Source: Chitinophagaceae bacterium (GTDB lineage: Bacteria > Bacteroidota > Bacteroidia > Chitinophagales > Chitinophagaceae). From it: a stretch of DNA of 64,000 nucleotides. The translations under genes and the position numbers were made by a program. The first letter of the stretch is position 1; each line of letters starts with the position of its first letter. Of this stretch, positions 48,141 to 56,851 are shown piece by piece. The stretch lies in contig JADKJI010000062.1 in assembly GCA_016721085.1 (NCBI GenBank), positions 62,001-126,000 on the forward strand, written 5' to 3'. The notes under the pieces are model-generated. The model was not told the origin of the DNA. It was given only the letters and a program-made list of their open reading frames with translations, and searched no databases.

Positions 48141-48389
48141 AAATCGAGATGACATCTTGTGTAAAACACAACTTCATTTTACAACCATTCTAAACTCAAA
48201 GAAAAAATAATACCGTTTTTTACAACCGAAACAGGATGTCATCTTGTGTAAAGCACAACCATCGTGATTTTTCACCGCAGAGACGCTGAGAGCAAAGAGA
48301 GTAGTAAGTTTTAAGTTCTATCCCTGCGTCTCCGCGTCTCTGCGGTAAAATGCATATAAAATCAATCTAAAAACCCTTCCGCCATCCCG
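48141..48389. repeat. 250-bp direct repeat, right copy (flanks SusCD)
   Basis: Same orientation and order of parts as 42246-42495; offset 5895 bases. Here the hairpin part (ACCGCAGAGACGC / GCGTCTCCGCGTCTCTGCGGT) is better preserved. A further TTGTGTAAAA lies just before it at 48132. Confidence 0.93.
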
Positions 48390-48433
48390 GTTATCTAATT
48401 ACATTCCGAATTTTTCTAACTTGCAGACAGCAT

Positions 48434-51262
48434 ATGCAGGAATTACTAAATATCATACCTAAGGAACGAGTTCTAACCCGACTAATCGACAGGATTTCCT
48501 TTGCCTCAGATGCCGGGTTTTACCAGCTCATCCCTGAAGCAGTGGTAAGACCCATCAATGAAACTGAAATACTATCCCTTTTCAAATTCTCTCAACAAAC
48601 TGGGAAGCCCCTGGTTTTTAGAGCCGGTGGTACCAGCTTATCTGGTCAATCCGTAACCAATGGCATTCTTGTAGATATCAGCCAGCATTGGGACAAGATA
48701 GCTGTTGCTGAAAATGGGTTGAAAGTAACCGTGCAACCAGGAATAACTGGTGCCATGGTAAATGCACGTCTTAGAAAATATGGCAGGAAGATAGGTCCCG
48801 ACCCTTCAAGTATCGTTGCCGCTATGATGGGTGGCATCCTTTCTAATAATGCTAGTGGCATGTGCTGTGGTACTGCCTACAATTCTTATCATACTACCAA
48901 TAGCATTCGTTTCATTCTCCCAAATGGACAAGTATTTTCAACTGCAATAAAAGAAGATTATACCCGATTTGAAGTTGAATGCGCCTCACTTTATGCTGGC
49001 ATAATGGTTTTAAGGAATAGAATACTACAGAACGAAACGCTTCACAATAAAATCCGTAAGAAATATCTTACAAAGACAACTATCGGCTATTCATTAAATG
49101 CCTTTATTGATTTTGAACATCCACTCGATATATTTGCGCATTTATTGATCGGTGCTGAAGGAACTTTGGGTTTTATTTCTGAAGCTGTTCTTGATACCAT
49201 TCCTGATCCATCTTTCAAATCTACAGCCCTTCTATATTTCCCAAACATGAAAGAAGCTTGCAAAGCTATTGTACCACTTACTGAATATGGCGCAATGATG
49301 GTAGAGCTGATGGATCGGGCCTCCTTAAGAGCAGTTGAATCAATAGAAGGAATAGCCCCTATACTAAAAGAACTTCCACCAGAAGCCGCTGCCTTATTGA
49401 TAGAATTTCAGGAAACCGATACCATTCAATTACATAATAAGGTAGATGCTTTCCTCCAGGATTGCTCTCGTTTCTCATTATTACGTTTTCCCACATTTAC
49501 AGAGAATGAAAAAGAAAGGGATTTTCTTTGGAAGATAAGGAAAGGACTTTTCCCATCAGTTGGGGCTATTCGAAAAAGAGGCACAACAGTAATCCTGGAA
49601 GACCTGGCATTTCCGGTACAGCATTTAGGCGACGCTATCTGTGATCTTGAATTGCTTTTCAAAAAATTCCATTACGATAATGCTATCATCTTTGGACACG
49701 CAAAAGATGGCAATATTCATTTCGTAGTTACACAGGCTTTTGCTACAAAAGAAGAGATTGCCCGTTACGATGCATTTATTAAGGAAGTTGTTGTATTGGT
49801 AGTTGATAAATATGAAGGTAGTCTAAAAGCTGAGCATGGTACTGGCAGGAATATGGCACCATTTGTTGAAACAGAATGGGGAGGTGAGGCTTATGAGATC
49901 ATGAAAACGATAAAAGAATTAGCTGACCCTTCAGGATTGTTGAATCCCGGTGTAATCATCAATAATAATCCGAATGCCCATATTACCGACCTGAAAGAAT
50001 TACCGGGGGTTGAGGAAGAAGTAGATAAATGTATAGAATGTGGATACTGCGAACCAGTTTGTCCCAGCCATAACCTTACTGCTTCACCAAGAAGAAGGAT
50101 TGTTGTAAGAAGAGCATTGGAAACAATGAAAAAGAAAGGTGATCGAAACGGTGTGAAGGAACTTACAGGTGAATTTCAATATGAAGGAATCGATACCTGT
50201 GCTGTGGATGGACTCTGTGCAGGTTCTTGTCCGGTTAATATAAATACGGGTGATCTGGTTAAACGCTTAAGAAGGGAATCGCATTCCTCTTTTTCAAATT
50301 CTATTGCTTTACAAATAGCCAGGCATTTCTCGTTTGTTGAAAAATCGGTTCGTTTCTTCCTGAAAGCTGGTATAGCCATCAATAAGATATTTGGCAAAAA
50401 CAGCTTACATAATCTAACATCATTCATTAGAAAAGGAGTTGGTGAATTTCCTTTATGGTCGAACCTTTTATTAGCGCCTCCTGATATGGGGTGGGCTAAA
50501 AAAATAAAACCCAGATCAAACAGCACAGAAAATACCATTGTTTATTTCCCATCCTGCATATCCCGCTTAATGGGCAGTTATGAAGGAAAGGAAAAAAATA
50601 TAATGGAAACATTCATGTCTGTTTGCAATAAGACTTCAATAGATGTTATCATTCCTTCAAACATCAGGCAACAATGTTGCAGTCAGTTATTTGGATCGAA
50701 AGGATATGCCGATGCTTACAGATATAAGGCTAATGAGATAATAGATGAATTATGGAAGAGTTCAGAAATGGGGAAATGGCCGGTGGTGATTGATGTGAGC
50801 TCCTGCGCCTTTACATTGAAGAATTTATTACCTGTACTTTCGGATGAGAATAAAAAAAGGTACCACCAGTTGAAAGTCTGGGACACTGTTGAGTTCTTAT
50901 ACCATAGAGTTGTGCCTCAGAGCAAGAATATTATAAGGAAGGGTGATATTGTTTTACACTCTGTTTGTTCTCTAGAAAAAATGCACACGGGATGGATGCT
51001 CGAAAAAGTGGCTCGTCACTATGCTGCTGAAGTAACAATCCCATTACATACGGGTTGTTGTGGAATGGCTGGCGACCGCGGCTTTATGATTCCTGAACTG
51101 ACTGCTTCTGCAACAAATAAGGAAGCCTTGGAAGTGAAAGAGAAAACTTACACCGGCTACTATTCTACCACTAAGACCTGCGAGTTGGCTATGACTGAAG
51201 CAACGGAATCTAACTATGAATCTATACTTTATTTAGTTGACGAGAGATTGGGTACAAAATAA
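48434..51262 (+). CDS. FAD-linked oxidase / 4Fe-4S / CCG-domain oxidoreductase (YdiJ/Dld-II-like)
   Basis: A 942-residue fusion. Residues about 35-220 are the FAD-binding PCMH domain (FRAGGTSLSGQS near 65, IGPDPSSIVAAMMGGILSNN), 220-520 the FAD-oxidase C-terminal domain (GHAKDGNIHF, AEHGTGRNMAPF), 520-610 a ferredoxin-like part with CIECGYCEPVCP and CAVDGLCAGSCP, and 700-942 two cysteine-rich CCG-type halves (QQCCSQLFGS, HTGCCGMAGDRGF). This architecture oxidises 2-hydroxy acids such as D-lactate or D-2-hydroxyglutarate and passes electrons to quinone or another carrier. The substrate is not decidable here. Starts at ATG 48434, 44 bases past the direct repeat. Confidence 0.94.
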   Translation: MQELLNIIPKERVLTRLIDRISFASDAGFYQLIPEAVVRPINETEILSLFKFSQQTGKPLVFRAGGTSLSGQSVTNGILVDISQHWDKIAVAENGLKVTVQPGITGAMVNARLRKYGRKIGPDPSSIVAAMMGGILSNNASGMCCGTAYNSYHTTNSIRFILPNGQVFSTAIKEDYTRFEVECASLYAGIMVLRNRILQNETLHNKIRKKYLTKTTIGYSLNAFIDFEHPLDIFAHLLIGAEGTLGFISEAVLDTIPDPSFKSTALLYFPNMKEACKAIVPLTEYGAMMVELMDRASLRAVESIEGIAPILKELPPEAAALLIEFQETDTIQLHNKVDAFLQDCSRFSLLRFPTFTENEKERDFLWKIRKGLFPSVGAIRKRGTTVILEDLAFPVQHLGDAICDLELLFKKFHYDNAIIFGHAKDGNIHFVVTQAFATKEEIARYDAFIKEVVVLVVDKYEGSLKAEHGTGRNMAPFVETEWGGEAYEIMKTIKELADPSGLLNPGVIINNNPNAHITDLKELPGVEEEVDKCIECGYCEPVCPSHNLTASPRRRIVVRRALETMKKKGDRNGVKELTGEFQYEGIDTCAVDGLCAGSCPVNINTGDLVKRLRRESHSSFSNSIALQIARHFSFVEKSVRFFLKAGIAINKIFGKNSLHNLTSFIRKGVGEFPLWSNLLLAPPDMGWAKKIKPRSNSTENTIVYFPSCISRLMGSYEGKEKNIMETFMSVCNKTSIDVIIPSNIRQQCCSQLFGSKGYADAYRYKANEIIDELWKSSEMGKWPVVIDVSSCAFTLKNLLPVLSDENKKRYHQLKVWDTVEFLYHRVVPQSKNIIRKGDIVLHSVCSLEKMHTGWMLEKVARHYAAEVTIPLHTGCCGMAGDRGFMIPELTASATNKEALEVKEKTYTGYYSTTKTCELAMTEATESNYESILYLVDERLGTK

Positions 51263-51293
51263 TGTCTCTCTGACTATGTTTATAACAATCTGA

Positions 51294-51391
51294 ATTACAG
51301 GAAGTCATTGATTAATCTGAGGCTCTTTTCAAAAACACCTCCCCCCACCACTAACTTTTTTTTGAAATTCCTGTAATCTGGGGCCCCCAGT
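51294..51391 (+). other. stem-loop region upstream of the sigma factor
   Basis: ATTACAGGAA (51294-51303) and TTCCTGTAAT (51368-51377) form a ten-base perfect stem around a C-rich loop, next to the near-palindrome CTGGGGCCCCCAG. It could be the FAD-oxidoreductase terminator or a leader element of the sigma gene; the run of T that would support a terminator is in the loop. Confidence 0.4.
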
Positions 51392-51498
51392 TGCAACAAA
51401 TGATTTCAGTACACAAGATTGAGGATGCAGATCCGAACATTTTGAGAGAAAACAAAGTTTAGCAAGCGTAATCATTCCAACTCAACTAAACCAAAACT

Positions 51499-51975
51499 GT
51501 GACGGAACAGGCATTCTTAGAACAAATAAGGGCTAACCAAGGCATCATATACAAACTTGTGGGTTTGTATGCTTATGATGCTGAGGAGAAGAAGGACTTA
51601 TATCAGGAAGTGCTGCTTCAAACCTGGAAATCACTCGACAGTTTCAGAGGCGAAGCGAAATTCAGTACCTGGCTTTACAGGATTTGCCTGAATACCATCC
51701 TTACCCAAAAAAGAAAGAACTCAAGGATCGACTTTAAGGAATCACTGGAAGACCTTCCTGTTTCAGTAAAAAATATAAGTGAAGAAAAACAGGATACCAT
51801 ACGGCTGCAACAGGCAATCAGAAAACTGGCAGAAACCGACAGGGCGATCATCTCCATGCATTTGGATGGATATGACAACCCGGAAATTGCAGAAGTGATG
51901 GGTATCAGTAATAACCATGTGGCAGTGAAACTGCACCGAATCAAACAACAATTAGCAAATCTTTTAAATCCGTGA
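51499..51975 (+). CDS. ECF-type RNA polymerase sigma factor
   Basis: A 158-residue sigma-70 family factor with region 2 (EEKKDLYQEVLLQTWKSLDS, FSTWLYRICLN) and region 4 (NPEIAEVMGISNNHVAVKLH). It starts at GTG 51499. The next gene starts at ATG 51975, sharing the A of the stop TGA, so the two are translationally coupled. In Bacteroidota this arrangement usually means sigma plus membrane anti-sigma, and the target is often envelope or stress genes. No sus-type FecR or TonB-linked gene follows. Confidence 0.93.
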   Translation: MTEQAFLEQIRANQGIIYKLVGLYAYDAEEKKDLYQEVLLQTWKSLDSFRGEAKFSTWLYRICLNTILTQKRKNSRIDFKESLEDLPVSVKNISEEKQDTIRLQQAIRKLAETDRAIISMHLDGYDNPEIAEVMGISNNHVAVKLHRIKQQLANLLNP

Positions 51976-52589
51976 TGATGAATATTAATGAACAATGGAG
52001 AAATGCGGATGAGCAAAAAGACAATGATCTGGAGGCTTTGCTGGAGCTTCCGGTAATCAGCAAATTACCTTCGAAAGATCCCGTAAAGAAAATAAAACAA
52101 AATCTCATCATCAATTCCATTTTCGGAATTGTGATAGGCTGCATTTACATAGTGATATTGGTGCGATTCCCTTTATGGCAGTTATTCATATGTCTTGGCA
52201 TTGTATTAGGATTTACAATCTGGGCTGTTGCGAAAGCAATGCAATTATACCAGCAATTGGAATCAAAGCATTCCGGGTATTCGGTGCTGGAAAAAATGGA
52301 AGAGCACTATACAAACCTTACAAAATTTCTAAAGCTTCAACAAAATGTAGGATTGATAATTTATCCAATAAGTGCAGCTGGTGGTTTTATGTTGGGTGGG
52401 TATGTTGGATCAGGAAAACCTATTGAACAATTCATGAGCAAACCAGCAGTACTAATTGCACTAGTTATCTCTATCATTGTACTGGTTCCTTTATGTCACT
52501 ATTTCGCCAAGTGGATGAATAAAAAAGCGTTTGGTCAATTCGCGGATGTCTTGAAACAGAATATTGATATGTTGAAGAATGGGGAGTGA
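51975..52589 (+). CDS. membrane protein coupled to ECF sigma factor, possible anti-sigma
   Basis: About 204 residues. The N-terminal 45 residues are polar (MMNINEQWRNADEQKDNDLE) and could be an unusual short anti-sigma domain; the rest has two hydrophobic hairpins (helices near 55-100 and 130-190). There is no ZAS-type HxxxCxxC zinc motif. Start and stop overlap with the sigma gene makes a shared function likely, but the anti-sigma role is inference. Confidence 0.75.
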   Translation: MMNINEQWRNADEQKDNDLEALLELPVISKLPSKDPVKKIKQNLIINSIFGIVIGCIYIVILVRFPLWQLFICLGIVLGFTIWAVAKAMQLYQQLESKHSGYSVLEKMEEHYTNLTKFLKLQQNVGLIIYPISAAGGFMLGGYVGSGKPIEQFMSKPAVLIALVISIIVLVPLCHYFAKWMNKKAFGQFADVLKQNIDMLKNGE

Positions 52590-52632
52590 GAAAAAATTCA
52601 AAAGTTAAAATTCAAAAGTAAAAAGTCAAAAA
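52588..52632. repeat. single CAAAAGT word arm
   Basis: AAAAATTCAAAAGTTAAAAT and TCAAAAGTAAAAAGTCAAAA fill the gap between the two membrane protein genes, without an inverse partner. Confidence 0.6.
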
Positions 52633-52887
52633 ATGGAAAAAGAAGTAACAACACAGAAAACCAATTACAACTTTAATAAGTACGGTTATATTGCGTTTGT
52701 AATAGCGGGTATTGGTTTTATGTTTTTAAAAGAATGGTCAAATGTTATAATATTTATCGGATTAGCTCTTGTATTTGATCCATTCGATTCCAAACAGCCT
52801 TTCCCACAAAGGCCCTTATGGCAAAGATTGGTTCTAATGGGTCATGCAGCAATTGTATTAACAGCCCTTCTATTAGATATTTTCTAA
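52633..52887 (+). CDS. small membrane protein, unknown
   Basis: 84 residues: polar N-terminus, then three hydrophobic segments (about 18-32, 36-46, 66-82) and a QPFPQRPLWQRLVLM loop. Possibly a small integral membrane protein coexpressed with the sigma/membrane pair 43 bases upstream. No family recognised. Confidence 0.6.
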   Translation: MEKEVTTQKTNYNFNKYGYIAFVIAGIGFMFLKEWSNVIIFIGLALVFDPFDSKQPFPQRPLWQRLVLMGHAAIVLTALLLDIF

Positions 52888-52934
52888 CAACTGCATGATC
52901 ATTAGATAGGATTGAAACTTATAAAAGAGTGGAT

Positions 52935-53285
52935 CTAGAGCATGCCAAGGTGCGTATTCTTAAAATTATCTTCATACTTCAATCCATAACCCCATATCCT
53001 GTCAAATGAAGAATGCGCAAAAAGAAGAATTCCAATTGCTAATGAAATTTCCACATTCATTATATACCCGATTGCAATAACTATAATTGCAATCCCTTTA
53101 TGGTGAAATATATTATAACATACTGCCCCTATTCGGGTATTGATTAGATATCCTAGCATACTAATATCTGGAGCAAAAAACAGCAGGGCCCAAACCCACC
53201 AGGATAGTCCCAATAAATGTTGGTTAAGAAAATAAATGGCCAGGGCCGTCATAGCCAATTCTTCAAGTTTTAGAACATACTTCAT
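52935..53285 (-). CDS. DUF4260 family membrane protein
   Basis: A 116-residue protein with three to four membrane helices and the DUF4260 pattern LEELAMTALAIYFLNQ, FFAPDISMLGYLINTRIG, CYNIFHHKG, and AHSSFDRIWGYGLKY. Function unknown. Convergent with the small membrane protein. Confidence 0.88.
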   Translation of the reverse strand: MKYVLKLEELAMTALAIYFLNQHLLGLSWWVWALLFFAPDISMLGYLINTRIGAVCYNIFHHKGIAIIVIAIGYIMNVEISLAIGILLFAHSSFDRIWGYGLKYEDNFKNTHLGML

Positions 53286-53461
53286 TCAGCATCAATTTTA
53301 AGTAGTGGGGAGAATCATTGACCTCAAACTTATTAAGAAAATATAAAGAAACACTTATCCTAACGGTTATATCTGAAGAAACGCTATCTACCTGATAATA
53401 ATCAAACCCAAATCAAACCCTGCTCATTTGAAAAGTTCCGGATGAACTTTCCCTTTGTGGC

Positions 53462-54004
53462 ATGAAATCAACCATCAAAGGGAGCTTGGCAGCACTGCTT
53501 TCACTGCTCCTGATAATAGCCGGGGCCAATGCCCAAAACAAAATAGGTATTGACCTTGCAGGTATCCGCAATATGCATAGCCATATCAATGGATTGAATG
53601 TAAGCGCCTTCTACCATTTTTCTGAGAAAATAGTGGGAGGTGTTGAAGTAAACAGATTCTTCCCAAGCGATAGAAAGAAAGGGACAGAAGATATAACACT
53701 TTCAGCCTGGGATATTGATTTCAATTTTCACTATCTGATTCCTATCCACCATAACTGGAAATTCTATCCTGTAACAGGCATTAGCCATACTTCAGAAAAA
53801 GAAGTTGCACGGGAATTCAACGAAAAACTATATGAAAGATTCTGGTCTTTTAATACAGGTGCCGGAATGCTTTGGGAAGTAGGTCATTGGTCTCCACATA
53901 TAGAATATGTTTATACCTGGGGACATATTAATCAGCAATTCCTCCTGGCTGGCTTAAGCTATGAAATTGAATGGGGTAATAAGAAGCATCATGGAAAAGA
54001 ATAG
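53462..54004 (+). CDS. small outer-membrane beta-barrel protein, unknown
   Basis: A 180-residue exported protein with signal peptide to about residue 24 (ALLSLLLIIAGANAQ) and an eight-strand-like alternating pattern (SAWDIDFNFHYLIPIHHNW.., SPHIEYVYTWGHINQQFL), like small OmpX/OmpW-type barrels. The tail is Lys/His-rich. No specific role can be given. Confidence 0.65.
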   Translation: MKSTIKGSLAALLSLLLIIAGANAQNKIGIDLAGIRNMHSHINGLNVSAFYHFSEKIVGGVEVNRFFPSDRKKGTEDITLSAWDIDFNFHYLIPIHHNWKFYPVTGISHTSEKEVAREFNEKLYERFWSFNTGAGMLWEVGHWSPHIEYVYTWGHINQQFLLAGLSYEIEWGNKKHHGKE

Positions 54005-54083
54005 GATATTCTTGTAGTAATTTTCCAGTCGTTCCCCTGTGGTAATACATACAATATAGCAGTCAAAAAAAATATCGGGCTTC

Positions 54084-54171
54084 TGATAAGGTTTTATGCC
54101 TTATCAATCACTTTTTTCCTTAATTTGAGAGCCACGGTTGCTAGTCCGAATTAGGACCGGCAACCTTTTTT
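54084..54171 (+). terminator. two tandem stem-loops upstream of the ATP-grasp operon
   Basis: GATAAGG / CCTTATC (54084-54105) is followed by a T-run (CTTTTTTCC), and GGTTGC-TAGTCC / AGGACC-GCAACC (54136-54165) is followed by TTTTTTA. The second ends 16 bases before the ATG of the ATP-grasp gene. They may terminate upstream transcription or act as an attenuator. Confidence 0.65.
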
Positions 54172-54187
54172 ATTTAAACCAACTGCT

Positions 54188-55630
54188 ATGACTGGTGAAC
54201 AACTGCTGGCTCAATATGCCCGCCCTCATACCTGGGACGAAATGATGGGGCCCGATGCTATCCGGGAGCCCTACCGTTCCCTGCTGAATGCTATTGGCCA
54301 ATTATCTGTATCTCAATTACAACAGAAAGATCTTCAGGCTGGGGAATTGTTCATGAACCAGGGTATCACATTCACTGTTTACAGCGACGATGCAGGCATT
54401 GAACGTATCTTCCCATTCGATATAATCCCCCGTATTATAACTTCGGCCGAATGGGCCAAAATAGAATCAGGTATCAAGCAACGGTTAAAAGCCCTGAACC
54501 TTTTCCTGAAAGATATCTATCACGATCAGCAGATATTGAAAGATAAAGTGATCCCACCCTGGCTTATCGGGTCATGTCCTCACTTCACAAGGGAAGTATT
54601 CGGCATCAATGTGCCCTATGATATCTATGTACATATTTCCGGCATAGACTTAATCCGGGGAGAAGATGGCAGTTTCTATATTCTGGAAGATAACCTGCGT
54701 ACGCCTTCAGGTGTATCGTATATGCTTGAGAACAGGGAAGTAACCAAAAGGATATTCGCTGATCAGCTTGCTACAAACCATGTAAAAATGGTGAATAACT
54801 ATCCACTGTTACTTCACTCTATATTATTGTCGCTTTCGCCAAGACCTGTAAGTAATCCAGTTGCTGTAATCCTGACACCTGGTGTATATAATTCGGCTTA
54901 TTACGAGCACACTTTCCTTGCCCGTCAGATGGGAATTCCATTGGTGGAAGGACGTGACCTTGTTATTAGCAACCATAAAGTCTATATGAAAACAACCCAT
55001 GGTCTTGACCAGGTGGATGTTATCTATAGGAGAATAGACGACGAATACCTTGATCCATTAACTTTCAGACCCGATAGCGCTCTGGGTGTTCCTGGATTAA
55101 TCGGAGCTTATAGAAAAGGAAATGTAGCGATAGTAAATGCTGTTGGAAATGGAGTAGCTGATGACAAAGCTGTTTATGCATATGTGCCAGCTATGATACG
55201 CTATTACCTAAACGAAGAACCGATTTTGCCGAACGTTCCAACTTATCATATGAATGATGAGGAAGCCAGAAATCATGTATTCAAGAATATTGAATCGATG
55301 GTGTTAAAACGCACCAACCAATCTGGTGGCTATGGAATGCTGATGGGGAACAAGGCTACCGAAGAAGAAATAGAAGACTTCCGGAAGAAAGTAATTGAAA
55401 ACCCTAGGGAATTCATTGCACAGCCTATCATTAAATTATCGACAGTTCCCTGCTTTATAGACGGAAAGATACAACCCCGACATGTTGACCTAAGACCTTA
55501 TGCTCTTTGCGGTCCATCAGGAATTGAAATTGTTCCAGGTGGATTAACGAGAGTGGCATTGAGGGAAGGGTCGTTGGTGGTGAATTCTTCGCAGGGGGGA
55601 GGGAGTAAGGATACTTGGGTGGTAGAGTGA
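54188..55630 (+). CDS. circularly permuted type 2 ATP-grasp protein
   Basis: A 480-residue CP ATP-grasp ligase (formerly DUF404/DUF407). Visible signs are GIDLIRGEDGSFYILEDNLR with TPSGVSYMLENRE (about 152-185), ILTPGVYNSAYYEHTFLARQ, DVIYRRIDDEYLDP (about 280) and QSGGYGMLMG (about 378). It probably forms a peptide or amide bond with ATP. It is the first gene of the conserved trio with the alpha-E and transglutaminase genes, whose natural product or target is not known. The start ATG is preceded by a terminator-like hairpin. Confidence 0.94.
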   Translation: MTGEQLLAQYARPHTWDEMMGPDAIREPYRSLLNAIGQLSVSQLQQKDLQAGELFMNQGITFTVYSDDAGIERIFPFDIIPRIITSAEWAKIESGIKQRLKALNLFLKDIYHDQQILKDKVIPPWLIGSCPHFTREVFGINVPYDIYVHISGIDLIRGEDGSFYILEDNLRTPSGVSYMLENREVTKRIFADQLATNHVKMVNNYPLLLHSILLSLSPRPVSNPVAVILTPGVYNSAYYEHTFLARQMGIPLVEGRDLVISNHKVYMKTTHGLDQVDVIYRRIDDEYLDPLTFRPDSALGVPGLIGAYRKGNVAIVNAVGNGVADDKAVYAYVPAMIRYYLNEEPILPNVPTYHMNDEEARNHVFKNIESMVLKRTNQSGGYGMLMGNKATEEEIEDFRKKVIENPREFIAQPIIKLSTVPCFIDGKIQPRHVDLRPYALCGPSGIEIVPGGLTRVALREGSLVVNSSQGGGSKDTWVVE

Positions 55631-55631
55631 T

Positions 55632-55872
55632 AGTCGGGGGAGTCGGAGTTTTTGGGAGTCGGAAAGTCCGGAAGTCGGGGGAGTCGGAGGAGTCCGGAAG
55701 TCCGAAAGTCGGGAAGACCGGAAGAGAATACAAATACAAGTAGGGAAGTTAGGGAGGAGTAAAGGAGGATAGGATGGGATTAAAAAATATTTCATTTAAC
55801 GATTAAAAATATGTCAGCTATTAATGGATGTATTACTTCCGGTCTTTCGGACTTGCGGTCTTCCGGACTGCA
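55632..55872. repeat. AGTCCGGA-word repeat between ATP-grasp and alpha-E genes
   Basis: TCGGGGGAGTCGGAG.. words lead into AGTCCGGAAGTCCGAAAGTC..GAATACAAATACAAGTAGGG (55689-55745), with the inverse ACTTCCGGTCTTTCGGACTT..TTCCGGACT at 55836-55870. The GAGACGC core of the 12.6 and 27.6 kb copies is missing here. The repeat lies inside the operon. Confidence 0.85.
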
Positions 55873-55900
55873 CAAAATAGCCTGACAAAAAATTAAGAAG

Positions 55901-56842
55901 ATGCTTAGTAGAATTGCTGATTCAATGTTTTGGCTCAACCGTTACCTGGAAAGGTCTGAGGGTATGTTACGTATGTTACATACGAGCTATGTATTATCGC
56001 TCGACAAAGGTCCAACAGGTATGAATAGCTGGAAACCCTTATTAAATATTTTTACTGGTTTACCAGAGGCTTCCATTGAATTGCTTGAAAACAATCATAC
56101 AGAGGCCGTTAACCTTTTATTACTTGATGCTAAAAACCTTAACTCCTTAAAAGTGATTCTTAACAGAGCCAGGGAGAATGCTCGTGGCATGCAAGACCAC
56201 GTTACAAAAGAAGTTTGGGAGCAAGTGAACCATATGTATCATATAATCAACAGCCCAAAGACTGCTGAACAACTTCATAGCAGCGATAACATTGGTACAA
56301 TCGAACACTTATTAAAAAACTGTCTTTTATATACTGGCATTACTGATAGTACGATGCCCCGAGGCATGAGCTGGAGCTTTATGAACCTGGGGAAATACAT
56401 AGAACGTTGTTTGATGACCATTGAACTGATCGACAAACAATACAAGACCATCGAATATGACATGAGCCAAAGCAAGGATATTCTTTATTGGAGAGGTTTG
56501 CTATTTTCCCTTTCCGGTTATGAATTCCATTTGAAGAATTACCGAAGTACCGATTATAATTATAATGTAGCACATCAGGTTATTTTTAATCCGCAATTCC
56601 CCCACTCTATCATGTATAGTCTTTCTCGTATAAAGAAATACCTGGATGATGTGGTGAAGGAAAATAATCCTTCTGAGAAATATTCCCTTTTGAAACAATT
56701 CGGTCGTTTGTATAGTCATGTTGAATTTGCAGACTTCGAATGGATCAAAAGAAGCGGACTGCCTGAATATTTGGGTGAAACCCGTGGAAACCTTTTACAA
56801 TTCTCGAGATCGCTTAGCCAATCATTCTTCTCTTATTCTTAA
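55901..56842 (+). CDS. alpha-E domain protein (DUF403)
   Basis: A 313-residue all-helical cytoplasmic protein with the family start MLSRIADSMFWLNRYLERSE and the motif RGMSWSFMNLGKYIERCLMT, then GYEFHLKNYRSTDYN. Alpha-E proteins occur with CP ATP-grasp and transglutaminase genes as here; a chaperone or scaffold role in peptide ligation is proposed but unproven. It is separated from the ATP-grasp gene by a repeat element of about 270 bases. Confidence 0.94.
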   Translation: MLSRIADSMFWLNRYLERSEGMLRMLHTSYVLSLDKGPTGMNSWKPLLNIFTGLPEASIELLENNHTEAVNLLLLDAKNLNSLKVILNRARENARGMQDHVTKEVWEQVNHMYHIINSPKTAEQLHSSDNIGTIEHLLKNCLLYTGITDSTMPRGMSWSFMNLGKYIERCLMTIELIDKQYKTIEYDMSQSKDILYWRGLLFSLSGYEFHLKNYRSTDYNYNVAHQVIFNPQFPHSIMYSLSRIKKYLDDVVKENNPSEKYSLLKQFGRLYSHVEFADFEWIKRSGLPEYLGETRGNLLQFSRSLSQSFFSYS

Positions 56843-56851
56843 GTTTGCACC

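Noticed and set aside
47958..48155. 65-residue minus-strand frame between susC and the FAD oxidoreductase
   Set aside because: No family, no initiation context, and it runs into the direct repeat.
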